A stretch of DNA of 49,345 nt, taken from assembly GCA_019311105.1 (NCBI GenBank), contig JAFDDA010000007.1:1-49345 (forward strand), written 5' to 3'. Below the pieces are notes generated by a model, which saw nothing but the letters and a program-made list of their open reading frames with translations, did no database searches and was not told where the DNA came from. This DNA is from Deltaproteobacteria bacterium. GTDB lineage: Bacteria; Myxococcota_A; UBA9160; JAFDDA01. Positions 1 through 8,623 of the stretch are shown piece by piece. A program made the position numbers and the translations under genes. Each line of letters starts with the position of its first letter. Within the stretch, counting starts at the first letter, position 1.

Positions 1-543
1 GATCGCATCGCCTTCGCCGGCCACAGCATGGGCGGCGGCATCGGCTATCGGCTCGGGCTCGAGCATGCCGATCGCTTGACGAAACTGATCCTCATGGCGC
101 CGATCCCCGCCAACGGAACGGGGCCGAATCCGACACCGGAGTTCGAGGCGCGCGCTGCGGAGCGTCGAGCGGGGGATCGCCAGGCCCTGCTCGCGCGCTA
201 CCAGGCGGATCGCTTCCGCGAAGACGTCGAAACCGACGCGTGGCTCGAGAGCCGCGTCGACCATGTCCTCGGCGTCTCGGAAGGCCACTACGTGTCGGGC
301 GCCCAATCGATGAGCCAGCTCCGGCTGAAGGATCGCCTCGGCGAACTCACGACACCGACGCTCATGATCGCGGGCGGCGCCGACCTGCTGATGCGGCCCA
401 ACCTCTCGGACTTCCGTCGTCTGCCGAACGCCACGCTCGAAGTGATCTCCCGCGCGGGCCACGAGGTCGCGGTTCACGAACCCGAGCGCGTGGCCTCCGC
501 AATCCGGGAATTCATGATCCACGGGCCGCCGCGAGCGAGGTAG
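1..543 (+). CDS. Alpha/beta hydrolase, C-terminal part (5' end outside window)
   Basis: The frame is open from the first base, so the start lies upstream of the window. About 180 residues remain. The fragment opens with the nucleophile elbow GHSMGG, whose serine is residue 9 of the fragment. An acid candidate follows in the strand-end motif GGADLLMRP, and a catalytic histidine in GHEVAVHEPERV near the C-terminus. Together these are the triad order of alpha/beta-fold hydrolases of the single-domain esterase/haloperoxidase type. The oxyanion HG loop and the N-terminal strands are missing. Substrate cannot be told from this part. The gene is convergent with the carboxylase gene, whose stop lies 16 bases away. 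Confidence 0.85.
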   Translation, partial: DRIAFAGHSMGGGIGYRLGLEHADRLTKLILMAPIPANGTGPNPTPEFEARAAERRAGDRQALLARYQADRFREDVETDAWLESRVDHVLGVSEGHYVSGAQSMSQLRLKDRLGELTTPTLMIAGGADLLMRPNLSDFRRLPNATLEVISRAGHEVAVHEPERVASAIREFMIHGPPRAR

Positions 544-559
544 GAGCGAACGCCCCGCG

Positions 560-3500
560 TCACCAGGTGTCGACGCAGGGCCGTTTCTTGCCCTCGCGGG
601 GCGCGGGCGGCGGCGCACTCTCGAGGCCTGCGAGCACCCAGTCGCGGCTGGTGGCGGGGTCGATGACGTCGTCGATCTCGAAGAAGGGCGCGTAATTCAC
701 CGCCTTCCCGACGTCGTACATGCGGGCGACCATCTTCTCGTAGAGCGCCTGGCGCTTCGCCGGGTCTTCCTCGGCCTCGAGCTCCTTGCGGAAGCCGAGC
801 TTCACGGCGCCCTCGAGGCCCATGCCGCCGAACTCGCCCGTGGGCCACGAGACGCTGAACATCGGGTTCTTGAAGCTGCCCCCGGCCATGGCCTGGGCGC
901 CGAGGCCGTAGCCCTTCCGCAGGACGATCATGAAGAAGGGCACCGTGATGCTCGTGGCGGTGACGAACATGCGCGATGCGTGGCGGACCGTCGCTTCCTT
1001 CTCGGCCTCGGGGCCGACCATGATGCCCGGCGTGTCGCACAGGAAGAGCAGCGGGATGTCGAAGGCGTCGCAGAGCTGCATGAAGCGCGTGGCCTTGTCG
1101 GCGCCGTCGCGATCGATGGCTCCGGCGAGGTGGTGCGGGTTGTTCGCGACGATCCCGATCGCGCGGCCATCGATGCGCGCGAGCGACGTCACCATGCCGT
1201 GCCCGAAGTGGCGGCGGATCTCGAGCACCGAATCTTCGTCGGCGAGGGTCTCGATGACGTGGCGCACGTCGTAGATGCGCAGGCGATTTTCCGGGATCGC
1301 CGAGCGCAGCAGGCGCTGATCGGGCACCGGGCCAGGCTCGCTGCGGCCCTGGAAGAAGGCCAGATACTTCTTCGCCACCGCCGTCGCTTCGGCTTCGTCG
1401 CGGACCGCGATGTCGACGACACCGTTGGGAACCTGCACCTCCATCGGGCCGACCTCCGACGGATGGAAGACGCCGAGACCGCCGCCCTCGATCATAGCCG
1501 GGCCGCCGACACCGATGTTCGACCCTTCGGTGGCAATCACCACGTCGCACGTTCCGACGAGGACGGCGTTGCCGGCGAAGCAATAGCCGTTGGTGATGGC
1601 GACGAGCGGGACGAGCCCCGAGAGTTCGCCCATCAACTGGAAGGCGAGGCACCCGAGGCCGCTGCCGCCCCGGCCGTCGGTGTCGCCGGGCCGCCCGCCG
1701 CCGCCTTCGCCGTAGAGCACCACGGGAAGGCGCTGCTGTTGGGCGATCTCGAGCATGCGGTCCTTCTTCAGATGGTTGTAGAGACCCTGGGTGCCCGCGA
1801 GCACCGAATAGTCGTAGGCCAGGACCACCGCTCGGGCCGCGTGCCCAGAGAACAGATCGCCGTTGATGCTCGCGATACCGGCCACCATGCCGTCGCCCGG
1901 GGTCTTTTCCCGCAGGTCCTGGAGCTCGCGTCGGCGGCGCTGGGCGGCGAGGGTCAGCGCTCCGTATTCGCGCAGGGAACCCGGGTCGATCAGGTCGGCA
2001 ACGTTCTCGCGCACCGTGCGGTGGCCCTTGGCGTGACGCTTCTCGCGCGCCGCCTCCCTGTTCTCGTCGAGACCGAAGGCGTGTGCATCGATCGCCTCAC
2101 GAAGATCGGGTCGAATCGCGTCGGGGTCGATCGCTTCGGCTGCGGCGGCGACGGCCGCATCCACCGCGCCGGGCTCCAGCACGAGCAGGGTTGCGCCTTC
2201 GTAGACCGCATCGCCTACGCCGACACGAACCTCGCGCACCGTGCCGCTCTCGGGCGCCTCGATCACGTGTTGCATCTTCATGGCTTCCATCACCAGGACG
2301 GCGGCGCCCGCTGCGACCGAGTCGCCCGCCTCGACCTCGAGGCTCACGACCGTGCCCTGCAGCGGCGCTCGGATCGCGCCGGGCAGGGTCGGCTCGGAGC
2401 CCGGCTGCTCACCCAAGGGCTGTGCCCCGCCGTGCTTCAAGACGGCGAGGGGGTCGCCCGCGTCGACTCGGACCCCCGCATGGGCGCCTTCGCTCACTTC
2501 GAGTCTGCGAGCCAGCGCCTCGTTCAGCCGGGCCGCGTGGCGCGAGATGTACTTCGTGTCCACGTCGTTCGCGAGAACGGCTTCTTCACACAACAGCGCC
2601 GCGAGGAAAGGTGCGTTGGTCTCCAGGCCTTCGATCTGCAGCTCGCTCAAAGCCCGACGCGCCTTGCCCACGGCAGAGGCATGGTCGCCCGACGCGTGCA
2701 CGATCACTTTAGCCAGCAGGGAGTCGAAGCTCGGATTCGTCGCCCAGCCCACGGCGGCGTGGGTGTCGACTCGAACCCCCGGGCCTGTGGGCGGGCTGAA
2801 CCGGGTGAGCGTGCCGCCGGCGGGCCGGGCGGCACCTTCATCGCTGAGGGTCTCGGTGTTGATCCGCAGCTGGATCGCGTGGCCGCGTGGCGCCCGGCGC
2901 TGGGCGAGGCCGAGGGCCTCGAGGGTTTCGCCCGCCGCAATACGGAGCTGCGTCTGCACGAGATCGACGCCCGTCACCGCCTCGGTCACGGTGTGCTCGA
3001 CCTGGAGGCGCGGGTTCGCCTCGATGAAGAACGACTCGCCCGAATCCCGATCGAGAAGGAACTCGAACGTGCCGAGGTTGCGATAGTCGACCGCAGCCGC
3101 CAGGCGGCGCGCCGCGTCCACGATCGAAGCGCGAACCTGCGGGTCGAGGCCAAAGGACGGTGACTGCTCGACGACCTTCTGATTCTGGCGTTGCAACGTG
3201 CACTCGCGCTCGCCGAGGTCGACGACCGAACCCGAACCATCGCCGACGATCTGCACTTCGAGATGGCGTGCACTCTCGACGAGCCGTTCGACATAGAGGT
3301 CGGGCGACCCGAACCATGCCTGAGCCTCCTTGGCGCAGCGCTCGAACGCAGCTTCGACATCGCTGCCGGCATCGACGATTCGCATCCCGCGCCCGCCGCC
3401 ACCGGCCACGGCCTTCACCATCAACCGCGCGCCCGGCGCCCGCTCGGCAAGCATCGCTTTGGCCTCGGCCGGGCGGGTCGGTTCCGTCGTGCCCGGCAGC

Positions 3501-3892
3501 ACGGGGACGCCGAGGCCCGCGGCGCGCTGGCGGGCGGCGAGTTTGTCACCGAGCAAGCGGAGCTGGCTTGGCGTCGGCCCGACGAAGACGAGGCCCGCGG
3601 CCTCGCAAGCCTCAGCGAAGTCGGCGTTCTCGCTGAGGAAGCCGTAGCCCGGGTGAACCGCCTCGCACCCTTCCCGTCGCGCGATCGCAACGAGCTGTGC
3701 GACATCGAGATAGGCCGCAACGCCCCGGCCCTCGAGACGCACGAAGGCATCGGCACGACGGGTGTGCAGGCACGAAGCGTCGTCATCGGGTGCAACGGCA
3801 ACGCTTTCGATGCCAAGCTCCGCGGCGGCACGCGCCACCCGGATGGCGATCTCGGCACGGTTGGCGATCAGCAGCTTGCGAATCTCGGCCAC
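560..3892 (-). CDS. Single-chain biotin-dependent acyl-CoA carboxylase
   Basis: This 1110-residue protein joins all parts of an acyl-CoA carboxylase in one chain. Residues 1-450 are biotin carboxylase: the ATP-grasp glycine loop is at about 160-170 (VKAVAGGGGRGM), followed by the EANPRLQVEH segment. The biotin carrier domain has VMEAMKM with the biotinylated lysine at residue 539. Residues from about 590 to the end carry fused beta and alpha carboxyltransferase halves. This layout matches the single-chain long-chain acyl-CoA carboxylases known from mycobacteria and some proteobacteria, which form homohexamers. The substrate (acetyl-, propionyl- or longer acyl-CoA) cannot be read from sequence. 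The start is GTG, with AGGAGA about 7 bases upstream. A TAGACT hexamer lies 25 bases before the start (3918-3923). Nearby genes also handle acyl-CoA. Confidence 0.93.
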   Translation of the reverse strand: MAEIRKLLIANRAEIAIRVARAAAELGIESVAVAPDDDASCLHTRRADAFVRLEGRGVAAYLDVAQLVAIARREGCEAVHPGYGFLSENADFAEACEAAGLVFVGPTPSQLRLLGDKLAARQRAAGLGVPVLPGTTEPTRPAEAKAMLAERAPGARLMVKAVAGGGGRGMRIVDAGSDVEAAFERCAKEAQAWFGSPDLYVERLVESARHLEVQIVGDGSGSVVDLGERECTLQRQNQKVVEQSPSFGLDPQVRASIVDAARRLAAAVDYRNLGTFEFLLDRDSGESFFIEANPRLQVEHTVTEAVTGVDLVQTQLRIAAGETLEALGLAQRRAPRGHAIQLRINTETLSDEGAARPAGGTLTRFSPPTGPGVRVDTHAAVGWATNPSFDSLLAKVIVHASGDHASAVGKARRALSELQIEGLETNAPFLAALLCEEAVLANDVDTKYISRHAARLNEALARRLEVSEGAHAGVRVDAGDPLAVLKHGGAQPLGEQPGSEPTLPGAIRAPLQGTVVSLEVEAGDSVAAGAAVLVMEAMKMQHVIEAPESGTVREVRVGVGDAVYEGATLLVLEPGAVDAAVAAAAEAIDPDAIRPDLREAIDAHAFGLDENREAAREKRHAKGHRTVRENVADLIDPGSLREYGALTLAAQRRRRELQDLREKTPGDGMVAGIASINGDLFSGHAARAVVLAYDYSVLAGTQGLYNHLKKDRMLEIAQQQRLPVVLYGEGGGGRPGDTDGRGGSGLGCLAFQLMGELSGLVPLVAITNGYCFAGNAVLVGTCDVVIATEGSNIGVGGPAMIEGGGLGVFHPSEVGPMEVQVPNGVVDIAVRDEAEATAVAKKYLAFFQGRSEPGPVPDQRLLRSAIPENRLRIYDVRHVIETLADEDSVLEIRRHFGHGMVTSLARIDGRAIGIVANNPHHLAGAIDRDGADKATRFMQLCDAFDIPLLFLCDTPGIMVGPEAEKEATVRHASRMFVTATSITVPFFMIVLRKGYGLGAQAMAGGSFKNPMFSVSWPTGEFGGMGLEGAVKLGFRKELEAEEDPAKRQALYEKMVARMYDVGKAVNYAPFFEIDDVIDPATSRDWVLAGLESAPPPAPREGKKRPCVDTW

Positions 3893-3959
3893 GGACTCTC
3901 CTGCTCGCTGGCCCGTCAGTCTAGGTCAGGCGGGCGCCTCGGATGCATCCTCCCACAAA

Positions 3960-4691
3960 TCAGCGGCCCGCGATGATCAACTCCAGAACGCGGTCGGGGT
4001 CGAGCTCGCTGCGGGGGGCCGTGGCGACGAGGCGGCCGTTCTTCATTACGGTGATGCGGTCGGAGAGGTCGAAGACGTCGTGGAGGTCGTGACTCACGAG
4101 CACGATCGCGATGCCGCGCTCGGCGAGGCGGCGAATCAGCGCGCTCACGTTCTGCGACTCGGCGGGCCCGAGGGCGGCAGTTGGCTCGTCCATGACGAGA
4201 ATGCGCGCGTCGAAGAGCAACGCGCGCGCGATGGCAACCATCTGGCGCTGCCCTCCGGAGAGACGACCGACGGGCTCGCGCAGTTGGTGGAAGTCGGGGT
4301 TCAGGTCGCCGAGCAGCTCGGTGGCGCGGCGTTCCATGGCCCCTTCGTCGAGCAGACCCAGGCGCGTGCGCAGCTCTCGCCCGAGGAAGAGGTTGGCGAC
4401 GGAGTCCAGGTTGTCGGCCAGGGCGAGATCCTGATAAATCATCTCGATGCCGTGGCGTTGCGCGTCGCGTGGGCTACGAAGTTCGATCGCGGCGCCCGCG
4501 AGACGGATCTCCCCCGCATCGATGCGATGGACCCCCGAGAGCAACTTCATCAACGTCGACTTGCCGGCGCCGTTGTGGCCGAGCAGGCCGTGCACCTCGC
4601 CGGCAACGAGGCCGAGATCCATTGTCTCGACGGCATGGACCCCGCCAAAGGTCTTGGTGACGCCCCGGAGTTCGAGGAGCGGCTCGCTCAC
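3960..4691 (-). CDS. Sugar ABC transporter ATP-binding protein, single nucleotide-binding domain
   Basis: This 243-residue ATPase powers the sugar importer encoded just upstream. The Walker A loop GHNGAGKST is at residues 38-46. The signature LSGGQRQ is near the middle, followed by the Walker B segment ILVMDEPTA and a switch histidine in VLVSHD. It belongs to the CUT2 (ribose/xylose) branch. Most CUT2 ATPases (RbsA, XylG, about 500 residues) have two fused domains, while this one has only one, as in some rhizobial fructose transporters, and would have to act as a homodimer. The GTG start overlaps the permease stop by four bases (GTGA), so translation is probably coupled. The open frame continues upstream, but that part is a shadow of the permease gene. 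Confidence 0.9.
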   Translation of the reverse strand: MSEPLLELRGVTKTFGGVHAVETMDLGLVAGEVHGLLGHNGAGKSTLMKLLSGVHRIDAGEIRLAGAAIELRSPRDAQRHGIEMIYQDLALADNLDSVANLFLGRELRTRLGLLDEGAMERRATELLGDLNPDFHQLREPVGRLSGGQRQMVAIARALLFDARILVMDEPTAALGPAESQNVSALIRRLAERGIAIVLVSHDLHDVFDLSDRITVMKNGRLVATAPRSELDPDRVLELIIAGR

Positions 4692-5893
4692 GCGCCCTCC
4701 TCGGCGAGGCCACCGGCGCGGCGTTGCCAGACCGCGTCGAGCCAGACGGCCAGCAGCAACACGAGACCGATCCCCACCTGGCGCACGGCGCTCGAGACGC
4801 CGAGCAAGACCATTCCGTTCTCGAGGCTCTGCATCAACACCGCGCCCAGCACGGCGCCCGCAATGCTCCCGACGCCGCCGGCGAGACGGGTGCCGCCGAT
4901 CACGGTGGCCGCAATCACCGCGAGCTCCGAGAGCGTCCCCATGGAACTCGTGCCCGCGCCGAGCCGTGCCACGGTCAGGGCGCCCGCCACTCCGGCCAGG
5001 GCGCCCATCACCGCGAACAAGCCCACCGTCGTCCGAGCCACGTTCACCCCGGCTCGAACCGCCGCACGCTGGCTCCCTCCCATCGCGAAGACGTGCCGAC
5101 CGAACGGCGTCGTACGCGCCAGGGCGTGCATCCCGACCGCCACCACCGCCAGGACCACGACCGGGATCGGAATCCCACGGGCTTCGTCGCTCTGTGGGAG
5201 GGTGTGGAGATTGATCACGGCCACGAAGCCGAGCACGCCCATGACACCGAGACCCATCTGAAGGGCTTCGCTCCAAACCGCCCGAGCGGGAATCCCGTGC
5301 CGTGCGCGATCCATGCGAACCCGAAGCTGGCGCGTGACGAACACGGCCACCGCCGCGAGACCGAGAACCCAACTCGCCTCGGGCCCGATCGCTCCGTCGA
5401 TGCCTCCGCCCAACCGCTCGAAGGTCGGATCGAGGGGCGAGATCGTCCGGCCGTCGGTGAGCAGGTAGGCACACCCGCGATAGATCAAGAGGCCGGCAAG
5501 CGTGACGACGAAGGCCGGAAGGCCGGCGTAGGCAACCCAGACTCCTTGCAACGCGCCGAGTCCGGCGCCGACCGCGACTCCGACCGCGATCGAGAGTGGC
5601 CAGGCCCACGCGGCTGCTGGGAGCACGTCGGCTTGCATCGCCGCGAGCAACATCCCAGTTAGGCCGAGCAACGAACCCACGGAAAGGTCGATGTGCCGCG
5701 CAACGATGACGAGGACCATCCCGCAGGCCATGACCCCGACGACGCTGCTCTGAACGGCCAGGTTGTAGAGGTTGCGCGGTGTGAGGAAGAGCCCGCCGGT
5801 GACGCGGTCGAGAACGAGCCAGATGGAAAACAGAGCCAGCAGCGTTCCGATCAGGCGCGGGTCGAGTTCGCTTTCGCGCAGCCAGCGGCCCAT
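4688..5893 (-). CDS. xylH: Xylose-type ABC transporter permease
   Basis: This 401-residue inner-membrane permease has about ten hydrophobic segments and the CUT2 permease hallmark ARHIDLSVGS near residue 70, followed by conserved glycine-rich helices (VIGGTRLAGGVGS). Length matches XylH (about 390 residues). It would form the sugar channel between the binding lipoprotein and the ATPase. The ATG start lies 8 bases after the stop of the binding-protein gene, and the end overlaps the ATPase gene by four bases, so the order is binding protein, permease, ATPase. A longer upstream frame exists but only covers the binding-protein gene in another frame. Confidence 0.9.
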   Translation of the reverse strand: MGRWLRESELDPRLIGTLLALFSIWLVLDRVTGGLFLTPRNLYNLAVQSSVVGVMACGMVLVIVARHIDLSVGSLLGLTGMLLAAMQADVLPAAAWAWPLSIAVGVAVGAGLGALQGVWVAYAGLPAFVVTLAGLLIYRGCAYLLTDGRTISPLDPTFERLGGGIDGAIGPEASWVLGLAAVAVFVTRQLRVRMDRARHGIPARAVWSEALQMGLGVMGVLGFVAVINLHTLPQSDEARGIPIPVVVLAVVAVGMHALARTTPFGRHVFAMGGSQRAAVRAGVNVARTTVGLFAVMGALAGVAGALTVARLGAGTSSMGTLSELAVIAATVIGGTRLAGGVGSIAGAVLGAVLMQSLENGMVLLGVSSAVRQVGIGLVLLLAVWLDAVWQRRAGGLAEEGA

Positions 5894-5901
5894 GTTGCGA
5901 G

Positions 5902-6936
5902 CTACCGGCAGGCCGGCGGCGGGTCGTCGCCCACAGCCCGGCAGACCACCTCGCGCGGAACCCAACCCGCGTCGATCACGACATCGAGGTTGTCGCGCGT
6001 GATCGGGACAGGTTCGAGCAGGATCGCATCCACCGCTAAACCGCGCGGGCCGCGCTCGTAGCGGGTGGCGCCGTCGATCTCGCCAGGCCCCGCCCCGGCA
6101 GCCAACTCCAAGGCCACCCTCGCGGCGGTGGCGCCGAGCGCCCGCGCGTCCTTCCAGACGCTCACGGTCTGGTCGCCGCGAGCGACTCGATTCAGGGCCG
6201 CGTGGTCGCCATCCTGCCCCGAGAGGGGAACGCCCGAGAGACCCTGGCTTCGCAGGGCAGCGGCGACGCCGCTCGCCATCCCGTCGTTCGAGCACACCAC
6301 CGCGTCGACGCGATCGTCGGTGGCCGTCAGGATCTGCTCCATCACGCGCTGCGCCAGCTCGGGCAACCAGGCGTCGATCGATTGCTCGCCCACGACCTCG
6401 ATCTCGCCCCGCGCGATCGCATCGCCCAACACGTCGAGCTGGCCGGCATGGACGAAGCCGGCGTTCGGATCCGTCGGCGCCCCCTTGATGAAGACGTAGC
6501 GCCCCTCGGGCTGCACGGCGTGAATCGCTCGTGCCTGGAGGCGGCCGACCTCGCGATTGTCGAAGGAGAGATAGAAGACGCCGGGCGCCTCGATCAGACG
6601 GTCATAGGCGACGACCGGGATCCCTTCGGCGCGCGCGAGGGCCAGGGCGGGTGCGATGGCTGCGGCGTCGTGCGGCACCACGACCAACACGTCGGCACCC
6701 CGAGCCACCAGACTCTCGATATCGGTGATCTGCTTCTCGCTCGAAGCCTGAGCGTCGGTGGCGATGTAGCGCGCCCCGCCTGCTGTCAGCGCGGTCTCGA
6801 TGGCAGAAGCATCGATGTGCCAACGCTCCTCTTGGAAGTAGGCCCAGCTCACTCCGACGACCAGGGTGTCGGGCTCAGAGCCGCAGCCGAGCAGCAGGGA
6901 GAGGGCCGCGAACAGAGGCAGGGCATGGGCGCGCAT
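5902..6936 (-). CDS. xylF: Xylose-binding lipoprotein of ABC transporter
   Basis: This 344-residue periplasmic sugar-binding protein begins with a short lipoprotein signal ending in LLGC (Cys18), so it is probably lipid-anchored. The mature part follows XylF closely: an ERWHIDASAIE segment, VARGADVLVVVPHD, VAYDRLI, YLSFDNREVG, a GAPTDPNA loop, WLPE, VCSNDGMASG and SGQDGD. These surround the pentose pocket in the E. coli protein. Xylose is therefore the best guess, although no xylose isomerase or kinase gene lies in the window. The ATG at 6936 is chosen because it gives a clean signal peptide; an in-frame start further upstream at 7047 would bury it. Confidence 0.9.
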   Translation of the reverse strand: MRAHALPLFAALSLLLGCGSEPDTLVVGVSWAYFQEERWHIDASAIETALTAGGARYIATDAQASSEKQITDIESLVARGADVLVVVPHDAAAIAPALALARAEGIPVVAYDRLIEAPGVFYLSFDNREVGRLQARAIHAVQPEGRYVFIKGAPTDPNAGFVHAGQLDVLGDAIARGEIEVVGEQSIDAWLPELAQRVMEQILTATDDRVDAVVCSNDGMASGVAAALRSQGLSGVPLSGQDGDHAALNRVARGDQTVSVWKDARALGATAARVALELAAGAGPGEIDGATRYERGPRGLAVDAILLEPVPITRDNLDVVIDAGWVPREVVCRAVGDDPPPACR

Positions 6937-7033
6937 CTCAGAGAGAGAACCACATTCGAGGCGCCTGCGAACCACCTCGACGGGCGATCCGAGCCGGGGG
7001 CAGCGCTTGGGTCCCAAGGCAGTTAGCCCTTCT

Positions 7034-7504
7034 TCAGAAGCTCGCACGTCGCAGTCGGAACACGCGGATGTTCCGATCGGTCCGCCTGACGTAGACGTTC
7101 ATCTGGGAAATGGCGCTGCACACCTCGCCCCAGATGGCTTCTTTCTCTGCGTCGCTCAGCATCTCGGCCTGCGCGGTGAATCGCTCGCCCGGCATCTGCA
7201 CCTCGACCTCGGGATGGGCTTCGAGGTTGTAACGCCAGGCGGGGTGCCGTTCCTGCCCCATAGCGCTCGCGACCACATGGGGATGGCCGTCGTGTTCGAC
7301 GCACGCCAGATGGACGGGCCGCGGCTCGCCGGATCGCCGACCGATGGTCGTCACCGTGGCCATCGGCATGGCGGGCGGGCCCATGGAGGTGAGCCGACCG
7401 TTCGTGGCCTTGAAGATCGCCGGGTCGAGCCGCGAGAACACATTGCGCACCAGCCAGGTCGTGACCGGATTCGTCGAGAGCCAGACGATGAAACCTTCGC
7501 TCAC
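7034..7504 (-). CDS. Deazaflavin (F420)-dependent nitroreductase-family protein
   Basis: This 156-residue protein matches the split-beta-barrel DDN/nitroreductase family, with the hallmark TTIGRRSGEPRPVHL (contact region for deazaflavin F420) in its first half and an RHPAWRYNLEAHPEVEVQM segment. Family members use reduced F420 to reduce quinones, nitro compounds or enones. The GTG start at 7504 lies 7 bases after the stop of the alcohol dehydrogenase gene. An in-frame start at 7546 would overlap that gene and lacks family similarity, so it is less likely. It is the last gene of the run with the crotonase and dehydrogenase genes. Use of F420 here is inferred from the family. Confidence 0.82.
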   Translation of the reverse strand: MSEGFIVWLSTNPVTTWLVRNVFSRLDPAIFKATNGRLTSMGPPAMPMATVTTIGRRSGEPRPVHLACVEHDGHPHVVASAMGQERHPAWRYNLEAHPEVEVQMPGERFTAQAEMLSDAEKEAIWGEVCSAISQMNVYVRRTDRNIRVFRLRRASF

Positions 7505-7511
7505 TGCGGTC

Positions 7512-8600
7512 TCAGTCGAAGACGATGACCTGCCGGGCGGCCTCACCCTTGCGCATCTTGTCGAAGGCCTCGTTGACCTCGTCGAGCTTGATCCGCGAGG
7601 AGATCATCTCGTCCAGGAAGAGCCGCCCGTCGAGGTAGAAGTCGATGTACTTGGGCATGTCGAAGCGGAAGCGATTCGAACCCATGTAGGAGCCCTGGAC
7701 CTTCTTCTCCTGGAGGGTCAGGTCGGCAGCCGAAAGCGCCACCGTCTCGGTGATCGGAACCACGCCGACGAGCACCGCCGTACCTCCCCGACCGGTCATC
7801 GCGACCGCCTGCTGCACCGTGGGCACGAGACCGATGCACTCGAACACGAAATCGGCGCCCCCGCCCGTGAGCCCCTGAACCGCCGCGACGGCGTCGCCGT
7901 CGGTGGCGTCGATGCAGTCGGTCGCACCGAGCTTCCGGGCGAGATCGAACTTCCAGGCCTGTGCGTCCACCGCGATGATCTGGCTCGCGCCGATGATGCG
8001 TGCGCCCTGGACCGCCGAGAGGCCGACGCCTCCACAGCCGATCACCACGACGCTGGACCCGGCGGGGACGTGCACGGTGTTCAGCACGGCGCCGAGCCCC
8101 GTGGTGACCCCGCAGCCAATCAGGGACGCCCGATCGAGGGGCATGTCGTCGCGGATCTTCACGAGGGAACGCTCGGGGCAGAGCATCTGCTCCGCGAACG
8201 AAGAGAGGTTCGCGAACTGGCCCAACGGGTCGCCGCTCTCGCTCGAGAGGCGAGGCTTGGCGCCGGGCGGACGGCCCACGAACTGCGTGGGGCACAGGTA
8301 GGGGCGACCTGCCGTGCAGAACTTGCAGACGCCGCACCAAGCCGTGAGGCAACCGATGACATGATCGCCCGGCACGAAGTCCGTGACGCCCGCGCCCACG
8401 GCTTCGACGACGCCGGCCGGCTCGTGGCCGAGCACGCACGGCGGCGGCACCGGCAGCGCGCCCTCGATCACGTGCAGGTCGCTGTGGCAGATCCCCGTGG
8501 CGGCGGTCTTCAGCAAGACCTCGCTCGGGCCCGGGTCGTCGATCGCCACGTTCTCGATCGAGAGCGGGGCCTTGTATTCGCGCATCACAGCAGCCTTCAT
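7512..8600 (-). CDS. Zinc-dependent alcohol dehydrogenase (class III-like MDR)
   Basis: This 362-residue cytosolic enzyme oxidises an alcohol (or reduces an aldehyde) with NAD(P). Catalytic zinc ligands are Cys38 (GICHSD), His59 and Glu60 (GHE), plus a cysteine in IGCGVTTG. The structural zinc cluster is complete: Cys89, Cys92, Cys95 and Cys103. The nucleotide fold carries GCGGVG near residue 195. The overall pattern is that of the class III/formaldehyde-dehydrogenase-like branch often found beside fatty-acid and xenobiotic genes. The ATG at 8600 is preferred over the GTG directly before it because GAGGAG sits 6-7 bases upstream. It lies 23 bases after the crotonase gene, so both are probably cotranscribed. 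Confidence 0.92.
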   Translation of the reverse strand: MKAAVMREYKAPLSIENVAIDDPGPSEVLLKTAATGICHSDLHVIEGALPVPPPCVLGHEPAGVVEAVGAGVTDFVPGDHVIGCLTAWCGVCKFCTAGRPYLCPTQFVGRPPGAKPRLSSESGDPLGQFANLSSFAEQMLCPERSLVKIRDDMPLDRASLIGCGVTTGLGAVLNTVHVPAGSSVVVIGCGGVGLSAVQGARIIGASQIIAVDAQAWKFDLARKLGATDCIDATDGDAVAAVQGLTGGGADFVFECIGLVPTVQQAVAMTGRGGTAVLVGVVPITETVALSAADLTLQEKKVQGSYMGSNRFRFDMPKYIDFYLDGRLFLDEMISSRIKLDEVNEAFDKMRKGEAARQVIVFD

Positions 8601-8623
8601 CACGTTCTCCTCGGGCTCTTGCC

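Noticed and set aside
980-3163. A 727-codon plus-strand frame opposite the carboxylase gene
   Set aside because: Antisense shadow of a conserved gene; no family motif and no ribosome site.
3941-3950. Ten-base palindrome GGATGCATCC between the carboxylase and ATPase genes
   Set aside because: Too short and without a T run to call a terminator or operator; could be chance.
6011-6022. GGTTCGA-like stretch suggesting a tRNA T-loop
   Set aside because: It is inside the XylF gene and has no matching acceptor or anticodon stem; no tRNA was found anywhere in the window.
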